Origin: Linanthus parryae | Lineage: Eukaryota > Streptophyta > Magnoliopsida > Ericales > Polemoniaceae | Assembly: GCA_023055425.1 (NCBI GenBank) | Contig: JALGPY010000005.1 | Coordinates: 80,765,495-80,829,494, forward strand | Length of the DNA: 64,000 nt | Reading direction: 5' to 3' | Notes under the pieces: model-generated | Databases searched by the model: none | What the model was told of the DNA's origin: nothing | What the model saw: only the letters and a program-made list of their open reading frames with translations | Made by a program: the position numbers and the translations under genes | In this document: piece after piece, positions 1-12,207 of the stretch | How positions within the stretch are numbered: the stretch's first letter is position 1 | How the letters are laid out: each line of letters opens with the position of its first letter

Positions 1-1
1 G

Positions 2-433
2 TCTAAAGCTTTATTCAAGAGTAGTCTTGCAGAGGGGAATCCAGTAGGGCCTCATGTGCTCCGAATGATCGGGTACATATTGAACCTTGATAGACTGGGG
101 TTCCCATTGGGCCAAGATTTGGCTACTGATCTTGTCTTGCAATCGTTGCCTGGAAGTTATAATCAGTTCATCATGAACTATAATATGAACGAGATCAGCA
201 AGACTCTGCCTGACTTATTGAACATGCTGAAGACAGCGGAACACAGCGTCAACAAAGGAAAGGGAAAAGCCATAATGATGGTGCATAAGAAGAAGGGCAA
301 GTCAGTTGCCTCTACTTAAAAAGGAAAGCGCAAGAAAGTTGCGAAGTCCAAGGAAGCCCTAAAGCCTAGTGGAGGCGTGGCTAAGGGTGAGTGTCACTAC
401 TGCAGCCAGCCGGGTCACTGGAGGAGGAATTGC
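2..433 (+). pseudogene. Unit A gag, 5'-truncated by window edge
   Basis: Gag forms the virus-like particle that packages the element RNA in the cytoplasm. This is the C-terminal half of a copia Gag (UBN2-type); the start lies left of the window. A basic stretch rich in Lys is followed by a zinc knuckle at 392-433 with intact spacing C-x2-C-x4-H-x4-C (CHYCSQPGHWRRNC). A TAA stop at 317-319 interrupts the frame just before the knuckle. The same stop is present at the matching place in unit B (7292-7294). The frame itself is open across the stop into pol. Confidence 0.85.
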
Positions 434-1950
434 ACTAAATATCTGGAGGATAAGAAGCTTGGAATAGTGATTCCACCACCATCAGGTATTTATGTTATAG
501 ACGTCAATCTTTCTATTTCTTCATCTTGGGTATTGGATACCGGATGTGGTTCTCAAATTTGTCGTAATGTGCAGGATTTGAAAAGAATTAGAAGATTGAG
601 TAAAGGGGAGATAGACCTGCGCGTTGGGAATGGAGAAAAAGTTGATGCATTAGCTGTAGGCGTTTATGAGCTATCTTTGCCTTCTGGACATATTTTAGAA
701 TTAGAAAATTGCTATTGTGTGCCTGCTATGAGCAGAAAAATTATTTCCATTTCATTTTTGGACGAGAAAGGTTTTTCTATTTCAATAAAGGACAAGTGTT
801 GCTCCATTTATTTTGATAGTATGCACTATTGTAGTGCGCATTTGTCTAATGGATTATATATCCTTGATCTAAATATTCCAATCTATAACATAAATACTAA
901 AAGGATTAAAACCAATGATTTAAATCCTACATATCTATGGCACTGTCGTTTAGGCCATATAAATGAGAAACACATATCTAGACTCCATAAGGATGGACTT
1001 CTAGACTCATTTGATTTGGAATCATATGTGACATGTGAATCTTGTTTATTAGGAAAAATGAAAAAGTCCCCTATCAATAAGAAAGGTGAAAGGACTAATG
1101 AGTTATTGGCACTCATACATACCGATGTATGTGGACCATTCCCCACGCCTGCTAGAGGTGGTTATACCTACTTCATCACATTCACTGATGATTTCAGTAG
1201 ATATGAATCTGTATACCTTATGAAGGCCAAATTTGAATCCTTTGAATTGTTTAAAGAATTCAAGAATGAAGTAGAGAAGCAACTTGGCAAAATTATTAAG
1301 GCTCTACGATCGGATCGTGGAGGAGAATACTTAAGCCAAGAGTTTGATGAGTATCTTAGAGAGTGTGGGATAGTATCCCATCTCACTCCACCCGGAACAC
1401 CACAATGGAATGGCGTGTTCGAGAGGAGGAATCACACTCTATTAGATATGGTGTGATCTATGATGTCTCAAACAGATCTTCCGATATCCTTTTGGGGACA
1501 TGCTCTAATGACGGCAGCTTTTACCATTAACCGCGTTCCATCTAAATCAGTCATGAAGACACCATATGAGATATGGACTGGGAAGCGTCCCATAGTGTCG
1601 TTTATGAGGATTTGGGGCTGCAATGTCTATGTAAAACGTTTACAAACAGACAAGCTCGGGCCCAAAGCGGATAAGCGTAAATTTGTGGGATATTATAAGG
1701 AAACTAAAGGATATTATTTCTACAATCCCATCGAGAACAAAGTGTTTGTTGCTCGGACAGGTGTGTTTCTAGAAAGAGAGTTTGTCTCTAAAGAAGCAAG
1801 TGGGAGGGCTGTAGAACTCGAAGAAATTCAAGAACCACAAATCACTGAACCGATGATGGAACATGAACAGGAACCACATGTAGTTGTGGAAGAACCCTTT
1901 CAGGTGACGCAGGAACTCCGTAGATCAGGAAGAGTGCGTCATGAGCCAGA
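434..1950 (+). pseudogene. Unit A pol: protease and integrase
   Basis: The aspartic protease motif WVLDTGCGSQ lies at about 527-556; it would cut the polyprotein. The GAG-pre-integrase zinc region (HCRLGH, then CESCLLGK) spans about 940-1060. The integrase core follows with its acidic triad in HTDVCGPF (about 1118), LRSDRGGEY (about 1305) and NGVFERRN (about 1409). Integrase inserts the cDNA in the nucleus. The reading frame is the same as gag, with no frameshift. A TGA at 1454-1456 (CGA to TGA compared with unit B) cuts the integrase. The C-terminal linker is rich in Glu and Pro. Confidence 0.88.
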
Positions 1951-3583
1951 GAGGTATGGACTTCTCGTGACTGATCCCGATGATGTACCACACATAGATG
2001 ATGAGCCTGCAACTAATGGAGAGGCCATGAAAGGCCCAGACTCTAAGAAGTACCTAGAATCCATGAGATCCAAAATGGATTCCTTGTATACCAACAAAGT
2101 ATGGACTTTGGTGGAACCACCCGAAGGGGCTAGGCCCATAGGGTGAAAATGGGTCTTCTAGAAGAAGACCGACATGGATGGCAAGGTAGTTGCCTATAAG
2201 GGGCGATTGGTAGCCAAAGTGTATAGACATATTCATGGTATTGACTATGATGAGACCTTTTCACCAGTCGCCATGACTATATCCATTCGAATCCTACTTG
2301 CTATTGCAGCATACTACGACTATGAGATTTGGCAAATGGATGTTAAAACAGCATTCCTTTATGGGAACCTCCTCGACAATGTGTACATGACACAACCGGA
2401 GGGTTTTGAGGATCCAGAGAATGCCAATAAAGTCTGTAAGCTGCAAAGATCCATTTACGGATTGAAGCAAGCTCCTAGGAGTTGAAATCGACGTTTTGAT
2501 AACGCAGTCAAAGAGTTTGGCTTCATAAAGAACGAAGATGAGCCTTGTATTTACAAGAAGGTTAGTGGGAGCTCTGTAGTATTTCTAGTCTTGTATGTGG
2601 ATGACAAACTCATCATTGGCAACGACATTCCTACTTTGCAATCTGTTAAAGATTGGCTAGGAAAGTGCTTCGCAATGAAGGACTTAGGAGACGCAGCCTA
2701 CATACTTGGTATAAAGATCTATAGGGATAGATCCAAAAGGTTGCTCGGCCTAATTCCAAGTACATATATAGACAAGGTGTTGAAGAGGTTCAACATGCAA
2801 GATTCCAAGAAGGGATTCTTGCCCATGTCACATGGAGTCACTCTTTCTAAGAATGACTTTCCCTCCAATGAGATTGAGAAGGACCGCATGAGTAGGATAC
2901 CCTATGCTTCGGCCATAGGATCCATCATGTACGTCATGTTATGTACTAAACCAGACGTATCATACGCGTTGAGTATGGTGAGCAGATACTAGTCCAATCC
3001 GGGTGAGAGTCACTGGATTGCTGTCAAGAACATCCTAAAGTACTTGAGAAGAACTAAGGATGTGTTCTTCATATTTGGAGGTAAGAAAAAGCTAATTGTA
3101 AATGGTTACATTGATGCGAGCTTCCAAACCGACAAAGATTACCACAGATCACAGTCTGGATACGTGTTTTGCCTAAATGGAGGAGCTGTGAGCTGGAAGA
3201 GTTCCAAGCAAGGGACAGTTGCTGATTCTACAACAGAAGGTGAGTACATTGCTGCTGCGGAAGCAGCAAAAGAGGCATTTTGGATAAAGAAGTTTATCAC
3301 TAATCTCGGTGTGGTCCCTAGCATCGTGGATCCCATAGAGTTGTACTGTGACAACTCTGGGGCAATCGCACAGGCCAAGGAACCAAGATCACACCAGAAA
3401 TCAAAGCATGTACTTAGGAGATTCCATCTTATTCGTGATATGATCGATCGAGGAGATGTGAAGATGTGCAAGATTCCAACGGATGACAATGTTTCAGATC
3501 CGCTCACAAAACATCTTGCGCAGCGAAAGCATGAAGGGCACGCCATATCTATAGGCATACGAGATGCACCAGATTGGCTCTAG
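1951..3583 (+). pseudogene. Unit A pol: reverse transcriptase and RNase H
   Basis: Reverse transcriptase (QMDVKTAFLYG at about 2334; catalytic YVDD at 2597-2608, here followed by Lys instead of the usual Ile) and RNase H (YCDNSGAIAQAKEP near 3344) make the cDNA. The frame runs straight from gag to the TAG at 3581-3583, broken only by stops at 2144-2146 (TGA), 2159-2161 (TAG), 2483-2485 (TGA, in place of Trp) and 2990-2992 (TAG, in place of Gln). Three of these four are shared with unit B. With no frameshift in about 3.6 kb, unit A is decayed by point changes only. The polypurine tract and LTR1 follow at once. Confidence 0.88.
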
Positions 3584-3586
3584 TGC

Positions 3587-3597
3587 AAGTGGGAGAC
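3587..3597 (+). other. Polypurine tract of unit A
   Basis: AAGTGGGAGAC lies directly before the LTR start TGTTGG. The same tract is found at 10669-10679, 20421-20431 and 61490-61500, always next to an LTR start, as expected for the plus-strand primer of reverse transcription. Confidence 0.8.
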
Positions 3598-5022
3598 TGT
3601 TGGAATAGATGCCCTAGAGGCAATCGTAGATTTAGTATGAACATTGTTATGGCTAGAATATTCATTTATTATATATTGTGATATTTAATATAATGAAGTC
3701 TTTAGAGAAAGATGTGTTGTTTATCTTAAATATCCCTAGTCCACTATATTGATTAATAGGACGATCAAATATAGACTAGTATGTGGGTACATTGATATGG
3801 AGATATCATGTCTAACACATGGGTTTGCATTAGGAGTAATGGCATACTAGATTGACCCACAACGAAAAGGATACATTAGATTATTTCAAGTCACAATCTC
3901 TTTTCGTAGTGCTAATATAATTGCAATCCTTAGACTTGAAGTCACTAGATACTCTAGTTGTGGAATATTGCGCTTTGATGTTATCAAACGTTACACCTTA
4001 ACTGGGTAATCATAAAGATGGCTATCGAGTGTAATAGGAAGCAAGCTTAGAGATCGTAGTGATGTAGATAGGATTTGTCCCTCCCACATAATGGGGGTAA
4101 ATATCCACGGCCACTCGAGGGATGAGGCTTATTGAATGTCTGGCCAGACTCAGATAAATCAATATGGAGATATTGATGTTATCTGCAAGCATAAGCATAT
4201 TCCCAGGATCGAGGAACTATGGATTGGATATACGAGTGTGACTATGTATGCTCGTTTCCAATCCGGATATGGAGACAAAGGGATAATGCAATATGAGATA
4301 TTCGGCACAAGAGGTTTGTCGGGATCGCTGACTATTTCTATTGGTTGGGTGGCATGGATGTGTTGCTAGACACCGCTCCATGTTAGTAAGAGTTACTACC
4401 ACTATATAGAAACCTATGGGGTCACACGTCAAATAGAGTAGAGATAGATTTGGGATTAATTAATATTGATTAATTAATAGAAGGATCATTGTGCAACACC
4501 TTGCAAACTTAGTAGGACTAATTTGCAAGGAAGGGAATAGTTCTAGTTCATATAGAATTATGAAACTCTTTTATGGAAACAACAAGGAGTTGTTGGAGTA
4601 TATAAAGGAGGCTCTAGCTTCCTTCCCACTTAATGTTATTAGACATAACAAAGTGAGTGGGAGAGAGCAAAATAGAGAGCAAGACAAGCTAGGGCCGAAC
4701 CCTAGCCCGTCCGCCCCCCCTTCCCGTCGGCTCAAAGAGGAGGCTGGACCTCCTCTTGTTCCTTGTTGCTTTGATCTTCTTCCCTCTTCCTCCGGGTTCA
4801 AGCTAGAACTTGTTTGAAGGAAGAATATAGATCTCACATCTAGACGTGGATCAACCGTAGAGACGAGGACATCATTCTTCGTGTGATATCACAAATTAAA
4901 AGGTACACAATACTATGTCTCTTATCATGTTATGATGTTTCCTCCCGACGATCCGTGGTGGGCTTTGAAGTAGGAATTAATTTTTTGTTATTCCGCTGCG
5001 TTACCTACGTCAAAACCCAATA
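3598..5022 (+). repeat. LTR1, shared by units A and B
   Basis: The LTR starts TGTTGGAATAGATGCC after the polypurine tract and ends ...ACCCAATA just before the primer site; the usual terminal CA reads TA here. It is about 1.43 kb and near-identical to LTR2. It has a TATA box at 4599-4606 and a pyrimidine-rich stretch with a C run at 4712-4722. It is both the 3' LTR of A and the 5' LTR of B. Confidence 0.88.
4599..4606 (+). promoter_or_regulatory. TATA box of LTR1
   Basis: TATATAAA sits in the context GGAG-TATATAAA-GGA in the second half of the LTR. The same element is at the matching place in LTR2 (11682), in the LTR at 54637 (55412) and in the inverted solo LTR. Conservation across copies supports it as the RNA polymerase II core promoter of this family. 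Confidence 0.65.
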
Positions 5023-5023
5023 G

Positions 5024-5036
5024 TGGTATCAGAGCC
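5024..5036 (+). other. Primer binding site (initiator Met tRNA)
   Basis: TGGTATCAGAGCC lies one base after the LTR1 end and matches the 3' end of plant initiator-Met tRNA, the common primer of copia elements. It shows that LTR1 acts as the 5' LTR of unit B. Confidence 0.88.
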
Positions 5037-6622
5037 ACAGGTCGTAGAGCACAACATGATGTATGTGTTACGATTTCAGTTTACACACCGTTTTATTGTT
5101 TATTACGCGAAAACTGAAAATAATTGGCATAGTAGATGCAAAATTGAATTTGATTCAATAAAACAAGATCCAATTTAACATTGGATGTTAGAATTTGTGA
5201 GTTTAATCACATAAGATGTGTACAATTGGTTTCTTGAAAAATTAGGGTTCATGGGCACATGATTGAAAAGGGGTTTTCAATTATGGAAACAAATTTATGG
5301 AATTAAATCCATAAGGAAACAACCTTTCTTGGGCAACAAGTAAGAGGGAAGGAAGACTAGGGCCGAAACCCTAGCCGTCCGCCCCCTCCCTTGAGCGCCA
5401 AGCAAAGGCCGCGAGCCATTGGGGCAGCCGGCCTTGGGCCGGGCCTTGTGGCGGCGGCGGTCCTAGGGGTTCGGGCCCCTTGTTTGCTTGAACCCCTTGG
5501 ATCGTTGTAACCCTAGTTACCCAATTTCATTAAAATTGAACAAGCGCGTTAAAAATTGGTTTTAACTTTATTATATGCTTTATTGCATTGTGGATGGATA
5601 TGGCCTAGGATTGTGGATGTTTATTGCTTTGTGGTTAGGTTTTACGGCCTGCGAGTCGTCTTTTTCTCCTCGACATGTGAGGCTTTTGTTATTTATTTAT
5701 TCTAGATGTTAGGCTAGAATTAGAAATATTTTTATGATAGCCAAGAGAATGGAGAAGAAGACCGGATAACCAAATGAGCCAAGAGACAAAGAGGACATCC
5801 CAAGGCGCGCAGCTATGGTGGAGCACATGGAGATGAGCTCAGCACTTTAGGGCAATTGGATATTATCATTGGCTTGATAATATTCATAAGTCTAGGGGCC
5901 ATATCCATGCCATGTTTCTTTTATGTTTGTGGATGTTTATTATTCATGGCTTGTTATTTAATTTTGTGTGTATGGCGATACTAGCTAAAACAAAATCAAG
6001 ATAATAATAAACAAGGTTTGTCTTTTATTGTGGATAGCCCAATCCAAATAAGTAGACCATGTTGATAAGATCAATCAAACAAATTAATAAAGAAAAATCC
6101 CTCAATTAAATATTGCGTTTTGCCTTCTCTTGCCAAAACACCCTTCATGATCAGGATTTATTAAAATTCGGGCTTGCCAAAGCAAGGCGATTTTAATTTA
6201 CCATGGTTTGTTGCGAACGACACAAGCTAGTAATGTGTGCATGTTGAAGCAAGAGGTTGGGCGCAACTAGGCAAGAATCAATTGGATTGATGAGCCTAGA
6301 GGCATGACAATTAGGTGTTATCCATGGGATAAAGAATAAAGAGTTATTCACCTAATTGGACGAAGAGTTGCATGGGATGCAATTGGAATGGTTCCTACCT
6401 AAATAACCTATACTTGGGTGACTTGCCAAAGCAAGCTCAAGAATAAGTGAAAAAGGGATCTTGGACCCACTAGAAAATATAATGATATTTTCCGCATTAA
6501 TGGTGAGGGCTATTAATCGAGAAAAATAGTGGGAGCTATTTTTGATGATCTAGCCATTATTGAATATAGTTAAATTGTTCAAAATACTAAAATTGCACAT
6601 TTCTCGTTTTGTAGAATTCCAA
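5037..6622 (+). other. Long 5' untranslated leader of unit B
   Basis: This is 1.6 kb between primer site and gag with no long ORF. It holds a GC-rich patch at about 5360-5500 with G/C-rich short repeats, then AT-rich DNA. Collinear leaders are found in unit C (about 12120-14848) and in the last copy (55865-57536). A long structured leader is usual for Angela-type elements. I see no gene in it. Confidence 0.75.
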
Positions 6623-7408
6623 ATGGCAAACAACAACGCATAGACTTCATCCCTACGATCTGTCCTTGAGAAGGATAAACCGTCTGGAACAAATTTCCTT
6701 GACTGGTACAGAAACTTAAGGATTATCCTTAAGTAATAAAAGAAGCTGTACGTCTGGGACACTCAAATTCCATCACCACAACAAGACGAGTCTCTTCTAG
6801 CGGAAGTGAGGGCACGTCAGAAACATATTGATGATTCTAATGACATGACTTGCCACATGCTTTGTACCATGACTCCTGAGCTTCGGAAGCAGCATGAGAA
6901 TATGGAAGCCTATGATATGATCATACACTTGAAACAATTGTTTCAGGAACAGTCTAGGCATGAGCGCTATGAGGTGTCTGAAGCTTTATTCAAGAGTAGT
7001 CTTGCAGTGGGGAATCCAGTAGGGCCTCATGTGCTCCGAATGATCGGGTACATAGAGAACCTTGATAGACTGGGGTTCCCATTGGGCCAAGATTTGGCTA
7101 CTGATCTTGTCTTGCAATCGTTGCCTGGAAGTTATAATCAGTTCATCATGAACTATAATATGAACGAGATCAGCAAGACTCTGCCTGACTTATTGAACAT
7201 GCTGAAGACAGCGGAACAGAGCGTCAAAAAAGGCAAGGGCAAAGCCATAATGATGGTTCATAAGAAGAAGGGCAAGTCGGTTGCCTCTACTTAAAAAGGA
7301 AAGCGCAAGAAAGTTGCGAAGTCCAAGGAAGCCCTAAAGCCTAGTGGAGGCGTGGCTAAGCGTGAGTGTCACTAATGCAGCCAGCCGGGTCACTGGAGGA
7401 GGAATTGC
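6623..7408 (+). pseudogene. Unit B gag
   Basis: The start ATG at 6623 is chosen because it follows the conserved context AATTCCAAATGGC also present before gag at 14849 and 57537. The frame is stopped at codon 7 (TAG, 6641-6643) and by a double TAATAA at 6734-6739, then open from 6740 to 7294. The TAA at 7292-7294 is shared with unit A. The zinc knuckle (7367-7408) has lost its Tyr codon to TAA at 7373-7375. It encodes a UBN2-type Gag that would form the particle. It cannot make full-length Gag. Confidence 0.85.
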
Positions 7409-8930
7409 CCTAAATATCTGGAGGATAAGAAGCTTGGAATAGTGATTCCACCACCACCAGCTATTTCTGTTATAGACGTCAATCTTTCTATTTCTTCATC
7501 TTGGGTATTGGATACCGGATGTGGTTCTCAAATTTGTTGTAATGTGCTGGAATTGAAAAGAAGTAGAAGATTGAGTAAAGGGGAGATAGACCTGCGCGTC
7601 GGGAATGGAGAAAAATTTGATGCATTAGCTGTAGGCGTTTATGAGCTATCTTTGCCTTCTGGACATATTTTAGAATTTGACAATTGCTATTATGTGCCTT
7701 CTATGAGCAGAAACATTATTTCGATTTCTTTTTTGGACGAGAAAGGTTTTTCTATTTCAGTAAAGGACATGTGTTGCTCCATTTATTTTGATAGTATGCA
7801 CTATTGTAGTGCGCATTTGTCTAATGGATTATATATCCTTGATCTAAATTGTCCAATATATAACATAAATACTAAAAGGATTAAAACCAATGATTTAAAT
7901 CCTACATATCTATGGCACTGTCGTTTAGGCCATATAAATGAGAAACGCATATCTAGACTCCATAAGGATGGACTTCCAGACTCATTTTATTTGGAATCAA
8001 ATGTGACATGTGAATCTTGTTTATTAGGAAAAATGACAAAGTCCCCTATCAATAAGAAAGGTGAACGGACTAGTGAGTTATTGGCACTCATACATACCGA
8101 TGTATGTGGACCATTCCCCACGCCTGCTAGAGGTGGTTATACCTACTTCATCACATTCACTGATGATTTCAGTAGATATGAATTTGTATACCTTATGAAG
8201 GCCAAATTTGAATCCTTTGAATTGTTCAAAGAATTCAAGAATGAAGTAGACAAGCAACTTGGTAAAAGTATTAAGGCTCTACGATCGGATCGTGGAGGAG
8301 AATAATTAAGCCAAGAGTTATATGAGTATCTTAGAGAGTGTGGGATCGCATCCCATCTCACTCCACCCGGAACACCACAATGGAATGGCGTGTCCGAGAG
8401 GAGGAATCACACTCTATTAGATATGGTGCGATCTATGATGTCTCATACATATCTTCCGATATCCTTTTGGGGACATGCTCTAATGACGGCAGCTTTTACC
8501 ATTAACCGTGTTCCATCTAAATCAGTCATGAAGACACCATATGAGATATGGACTGGGAAGCGTCCCATAGTGTCGTTTATGAGGATTTGGGGATGCGATG
8601 TCTATGTAAAACGTTTACAAACAGACAAGCTCGGGCCCAAAGAGGATAAGTGTAAATTTGTGGGATATCATAAGGAAACTAAAGGTTATTATATCTACAA
8701 TCCCATCGAGAACAAATTGTTTGTTGCTCGGACCGGTGTGTTTCTAGAAAGAGAGTTTGTCTCTAAAGAAGCAAGTGGGAGGGCTGTAGAACTCGAAGAA
8801 ATTCAAGAACCACAAATCACTGAACCGATGATGGAACATGAACAGGAACCACAGGTAGTTGTGGAAGAACCCGTTCAGGTGACGCACGAACTCCGTAGAT
8901 CAGGAAGAGTGCGTCATGAGCCAGAGAGGT
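7409..8930 (+). pseudogene. Unit B pol: protease and integrase
   Basis: The protease motif WVLDTGCGSQ (about 7502) is followed by the HCRLGH zinc region and an integrase core with HTDVCGPF and LRSDRGGE. The Tyr codon after GGE is a TAA at 8303-8305, so the integrase stops before its catalytic Glu; the frame reopens and holds NGVSERRN near 8385. The frame is the same as gag. The TGA found in unit A at 1454 is absent here, so that stop arose after A and B separated. Confidence 0.87.
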
Positions 8931-10665
8931 ATGGACTTCTCGTGACTGATCCCGATGATGTACCACACATAGATGATGAGCCTGCATCTAATGGAGTCTG
9001 AGCCTGCATCTAATGATGTACCACACATAGATGATGTACCACACATAGAGTCTGAGCCTTTCATGGCCTCTCCATTAGATGCAGGCTCATCATCTAATGG
9101 AGAGGCCATGAAAGGCTCAGACTCTAAGAAGTGCCTAGAATCCATGAGATCCAAAATGGATTCCTTGTATACCAACAAAGTATGGACTTTGGTGGAACCA
9201 CCCGAAGGGGCTCGGCCCATAGGGTGCAAATGGGTCTTCTAGAAGAAGACCGACATGGATGGCAAGGTAGTTGCCTATAAGGGGCGATTGGTAGCCAAAG
9301 GGTATAGACATATTCATGGTATTGACTATGATGAGACCTTTTCACCAGTCGCCATGACTAAATCCATTCGAATCCTACTTGCTATTGCAGCATACTACGA
9401 CTATGAGATTTGGCAAATGGATGTCAAAACAGCATTCCTTTATGGGAACCTCCTCGAGAATGTGTACATGACACAACCGGAGGTTTTTTGAGGATCCAAA
9501 GAATGCCAATAAAGTCTGTAAGCTGCAAAGATCCATTTACGGATTGAAGCAAGCTCCTAGGAGTTGAAATCGACGTTTTGATGACGCAGTCAAAGAGTTT
9601 GGCTTCATCAAGAACGAAGATGAGCCTTGTATTTACAAGAAGGTTAGTGGGAGCTCTGTAGTATTTCGGGTCTTGTATGCGGATGACAAACTCATCATTG
9701 GCAACGACATTCCTACTTTGCAATCTGTTAAAGATTGGCTAGGAAAGTGCTTCGCAATGAAGGACTTAGGAGACGCAGCCTACATACTTGGTATAAATAT
9801 CTATAGGGATAGATCCAAAAGGTTGCTCGGCCTAATTCAAAGTACATATATAGACAAGGTGTTGAAGAGGTTCAACATGCAAGATTCCAAGAAAGGATTC
9901 TTGCCCATGTCACATGGAGTCACTCTTTCTAAGAATGACTTTCCCTCCAATGAGATTGAGAAGGACCGCATGAGTAGGATACCCTATGCTTCGGCCATAG
10001 GATCCATCATGTACGTCATGTTATGTACTAAACCAGACGTATCATACGCGTTGAGTATGGTGAGCAGATACTAGTCCAATCCGGGTGAGAGTTACTGGAT
10101 TGCTGTCAAGAACATCCTAAAGTACTTGAGAAGAACTAAGGATGTGTTCTTCATATTTGGAGGTAAGGAAAAGCTAAGTGTAAATGGTTACACTGATGCG
10201 AGCTTCCAAACCGACAAAGATGACCACAGATCACAGTCTGGATACGTGTTTTGCCTAAATGGAGGAGCTGTGAGCTGGAAGAGTTCCAAGCAAGGGAGAG
10301 CTGCTGATTCTACAACAGAAGCTGAGTACATTGCTGCTGCGGAAGCAGAAAAAGAGGCATTTTGGATAAAGAAGTTTATCACTAATCTCTGTGTGGTCCC
10401 TAGCATCGTGGATCCCATAGAGTTGTACTGTGACAACTCTGGGGCAATCGCACAGGCCAAGGAACCAAGATCACACCAGAAATCAAAGCATGTACTTAGG
10501 AGATTACATCTTATTCGTGATATGATCGATCGAGGAGATGTGAAGATGTGCAAGATTCCAACGGATGACAATGTTTCAGATCCGCTCACAAAACATCTTG
10601 CGCAGCGAAAGCATGAAGGGCACGCCATATCTATAGGCATACGAGATGCACCAGATTGGCTCTAG
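8931..10665 (+). pseudogene. Unit B pol: reverse transcriptase and RNase H, with scrambled insertion
   Basis: About 106 extra bases at 8996-9101, absent from unit A, shift the frame just before the reverse transcriptase. Further lesions are TAG 9240-9242, a one-base gain in a T run near 9483-9490, TGA 9565-9567 and TAG 10072-10074. All but the T-run gain and the insertion are shared with A. The catalytic box reads YADD (9679-9690) in place of YVDD. RNase H (YCDNSGAIAQ) is intact in the last open stretch, 10126-10665. Confidence 0.87.
8996..9124 (+). repeat. Scrambled insertion with a 33-bp perfect inverted repeat
   Basis: Arms at 9048-9080 and 9092-9124 are perfect reverse complements separated by 11 bases. 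Beside them GATGTACCACACATAGA is repeated directly (about 9014-9048). All pieces are copies of the flanking integrase-linker sequence, and unit A has a single simple copy (1981-2048). Confidence 0.9.
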
Positions 10666-10679
10666 TGCAAGTGGGAGAC

Positions 10680-12112
10680 TGTTGGAATAGATGCCCTAGA
10701 GGCAATCGTAGATTTAGTATGAACATTGTTATGGCTAGAATATTCATTTATTGTATATTGTGATATTTAATATAATGAAGTCTTTAGAGAAAGATGTGTT
10801 GTTTATCTTAAATATCCCTAGTCCACTATATTGATTAATAGGACGATCAAATATAGACTAGTATGTGGGTAGATTGATATGGAGATATCATGTCTAACAC
10901 ATGGGTTTGCATTAGGAGTAATGGCATACTAGATTGACCCACAACGAAAAGGATACATTAGATTATGTCAAGTCACAATCGCTTTTCGTAGTGCTAATAT
11001 AATTGCAATTCTTAGACTTGAAGTCACTAGATACTCCAGTTGTGGAATATTGCGCTTTGATGTTATCAAACGTTACACCTTAACTGGGTAATCATAAAGA
11101 TGGCAATCGGGTGTAATAGGAAGCAAGCTTAGAGATCGTAGTGATGTAGATATGATTTGTCCCTCCCACATAATGTGGGTAAATATCCACGGCCACTCGA
11201 GGGATGAGGCTTATTGAATGTCTGGCCAGACTCAGATAAATCAATATGGAGATATTGATGTTATCTGCAAGCATAAGCATATTACAAGGATCGAGGAACT
11301 ATGGATTGGATATACGAGTGTGACTATGTATGCTCGTTTCAAATCCGGATATGGAGACAAAGGGATAATGCAATATGAGATATTCGGCACAAGAGGTTTG
11401 TCGGGATCGCTGACTATTTCTATTGGTTGGGTGGCATGGATGTGTTGCTAGACACCGCTCCATGTTAGTAAGAGTTACTACCAACTATATAGAAACCTAT
11501 GGGGTCACACGTCAAATAGAGTAGAGCTTGATTTGGGATTAATTAATATTGATTAATTAATAGAAGGATCATTGTGCAACACCTTGCAAACTTAGTAGGA
11601 CTAATTTGCAAGGAAGGGAATAGTTCTAGTTCATATAGAATTATGAAACTCTTTTATGGAAACAACAAGGAGTTGTTGGAGTATATAAAGGAGGCTCTAG
11701 CTTCCTTCCCACTTAATGTTATTAGACATAACAAAGTGAGTGGGAGAGAGCAAAATAGAGAGCAAGACAAGCTAGGGCCAAACCCTAGCCCGTCCGCCCC
11801 CCCCCCCCCCTTCCCGTCGGCTCAAAGAGGAGGCCGAACCTCCTCTTGTTCCTTGTTGCTTTGATCTTCTTCCCTCTTCCTCCGGGTTCAAGCTAGAACT
11901 TGTTTGAAGGAAGAATCTAGATCTCACCTCTAGACGTGGATCAACCGTAGAGACGAGGACATCATTCTTCGTGTGATATCACAAATAAAAAGGTACACAA
12001 TACTATGTCTCTTATCATGTTATGATGTCTCCTCCCGAAGATCCGTGGTGGGCTTTGAAGTAGGAATTAAAGTTTTGTTATTCCGCTGCGTTGCCTACGT
12101 CAAAACCCAAAA
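10680..12112 (+). repeat. LTR2, shared by units B and C
   Basis: The LTR starts TGTTGGAATAGATGCC after the unit B polypurine tract (10669-10679) and runs collinear with LTR1, with a TATA box at 11682-11689. A C run at about 11797-11811 is longer than in LTR1. It ends at ...AAAACCCAA near 12110-12112. The primer site expected next is missing; the sequence TCTGATACCA follows, then unit C leader. About 250 bases of leader seem deleted at this joint. Confidence 0.85.
11682..11689 (+). promoter_or_regulatory. TATA box of LTR2
   Basis: TATATAAA is at the position that matches 4599 in LTR1, in the same GGAG/GGAGG setting. Confidence 0.62.
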
Positions 12113-12207
12113 TCTGATACCAATTATGAAAATAATTTTATGGAAACAACTAAGCTTGGGCAACAAGGCAATGAATTGTTTTGGAAAAAATTCCATAAGA
12201 AGATTCG

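Noticed and set aside
3139..3558. 139-codon minus-strand ORF in unit A (and its twin at 10188-10640)
   Set aside because: It is antisense to RNase H, which is clearly coded on the plus strand; it shows no domain and appears in every copy only because the plus strand is conserved.
4136..4369. 77-codon ORF repeated in LTR1 and LTR2 (11218-11451)
   Set aside because: It is repeated only because the LTRs are duplicates; it is broken in LTR3 and copy E, so no selection on protein is visible.
5024..5036. tRNA gene at TGGTATCAGAGCC sites
   Set aside because: Only the primer-site complement of a tRNA 3' end is present, with no cloverleaf.
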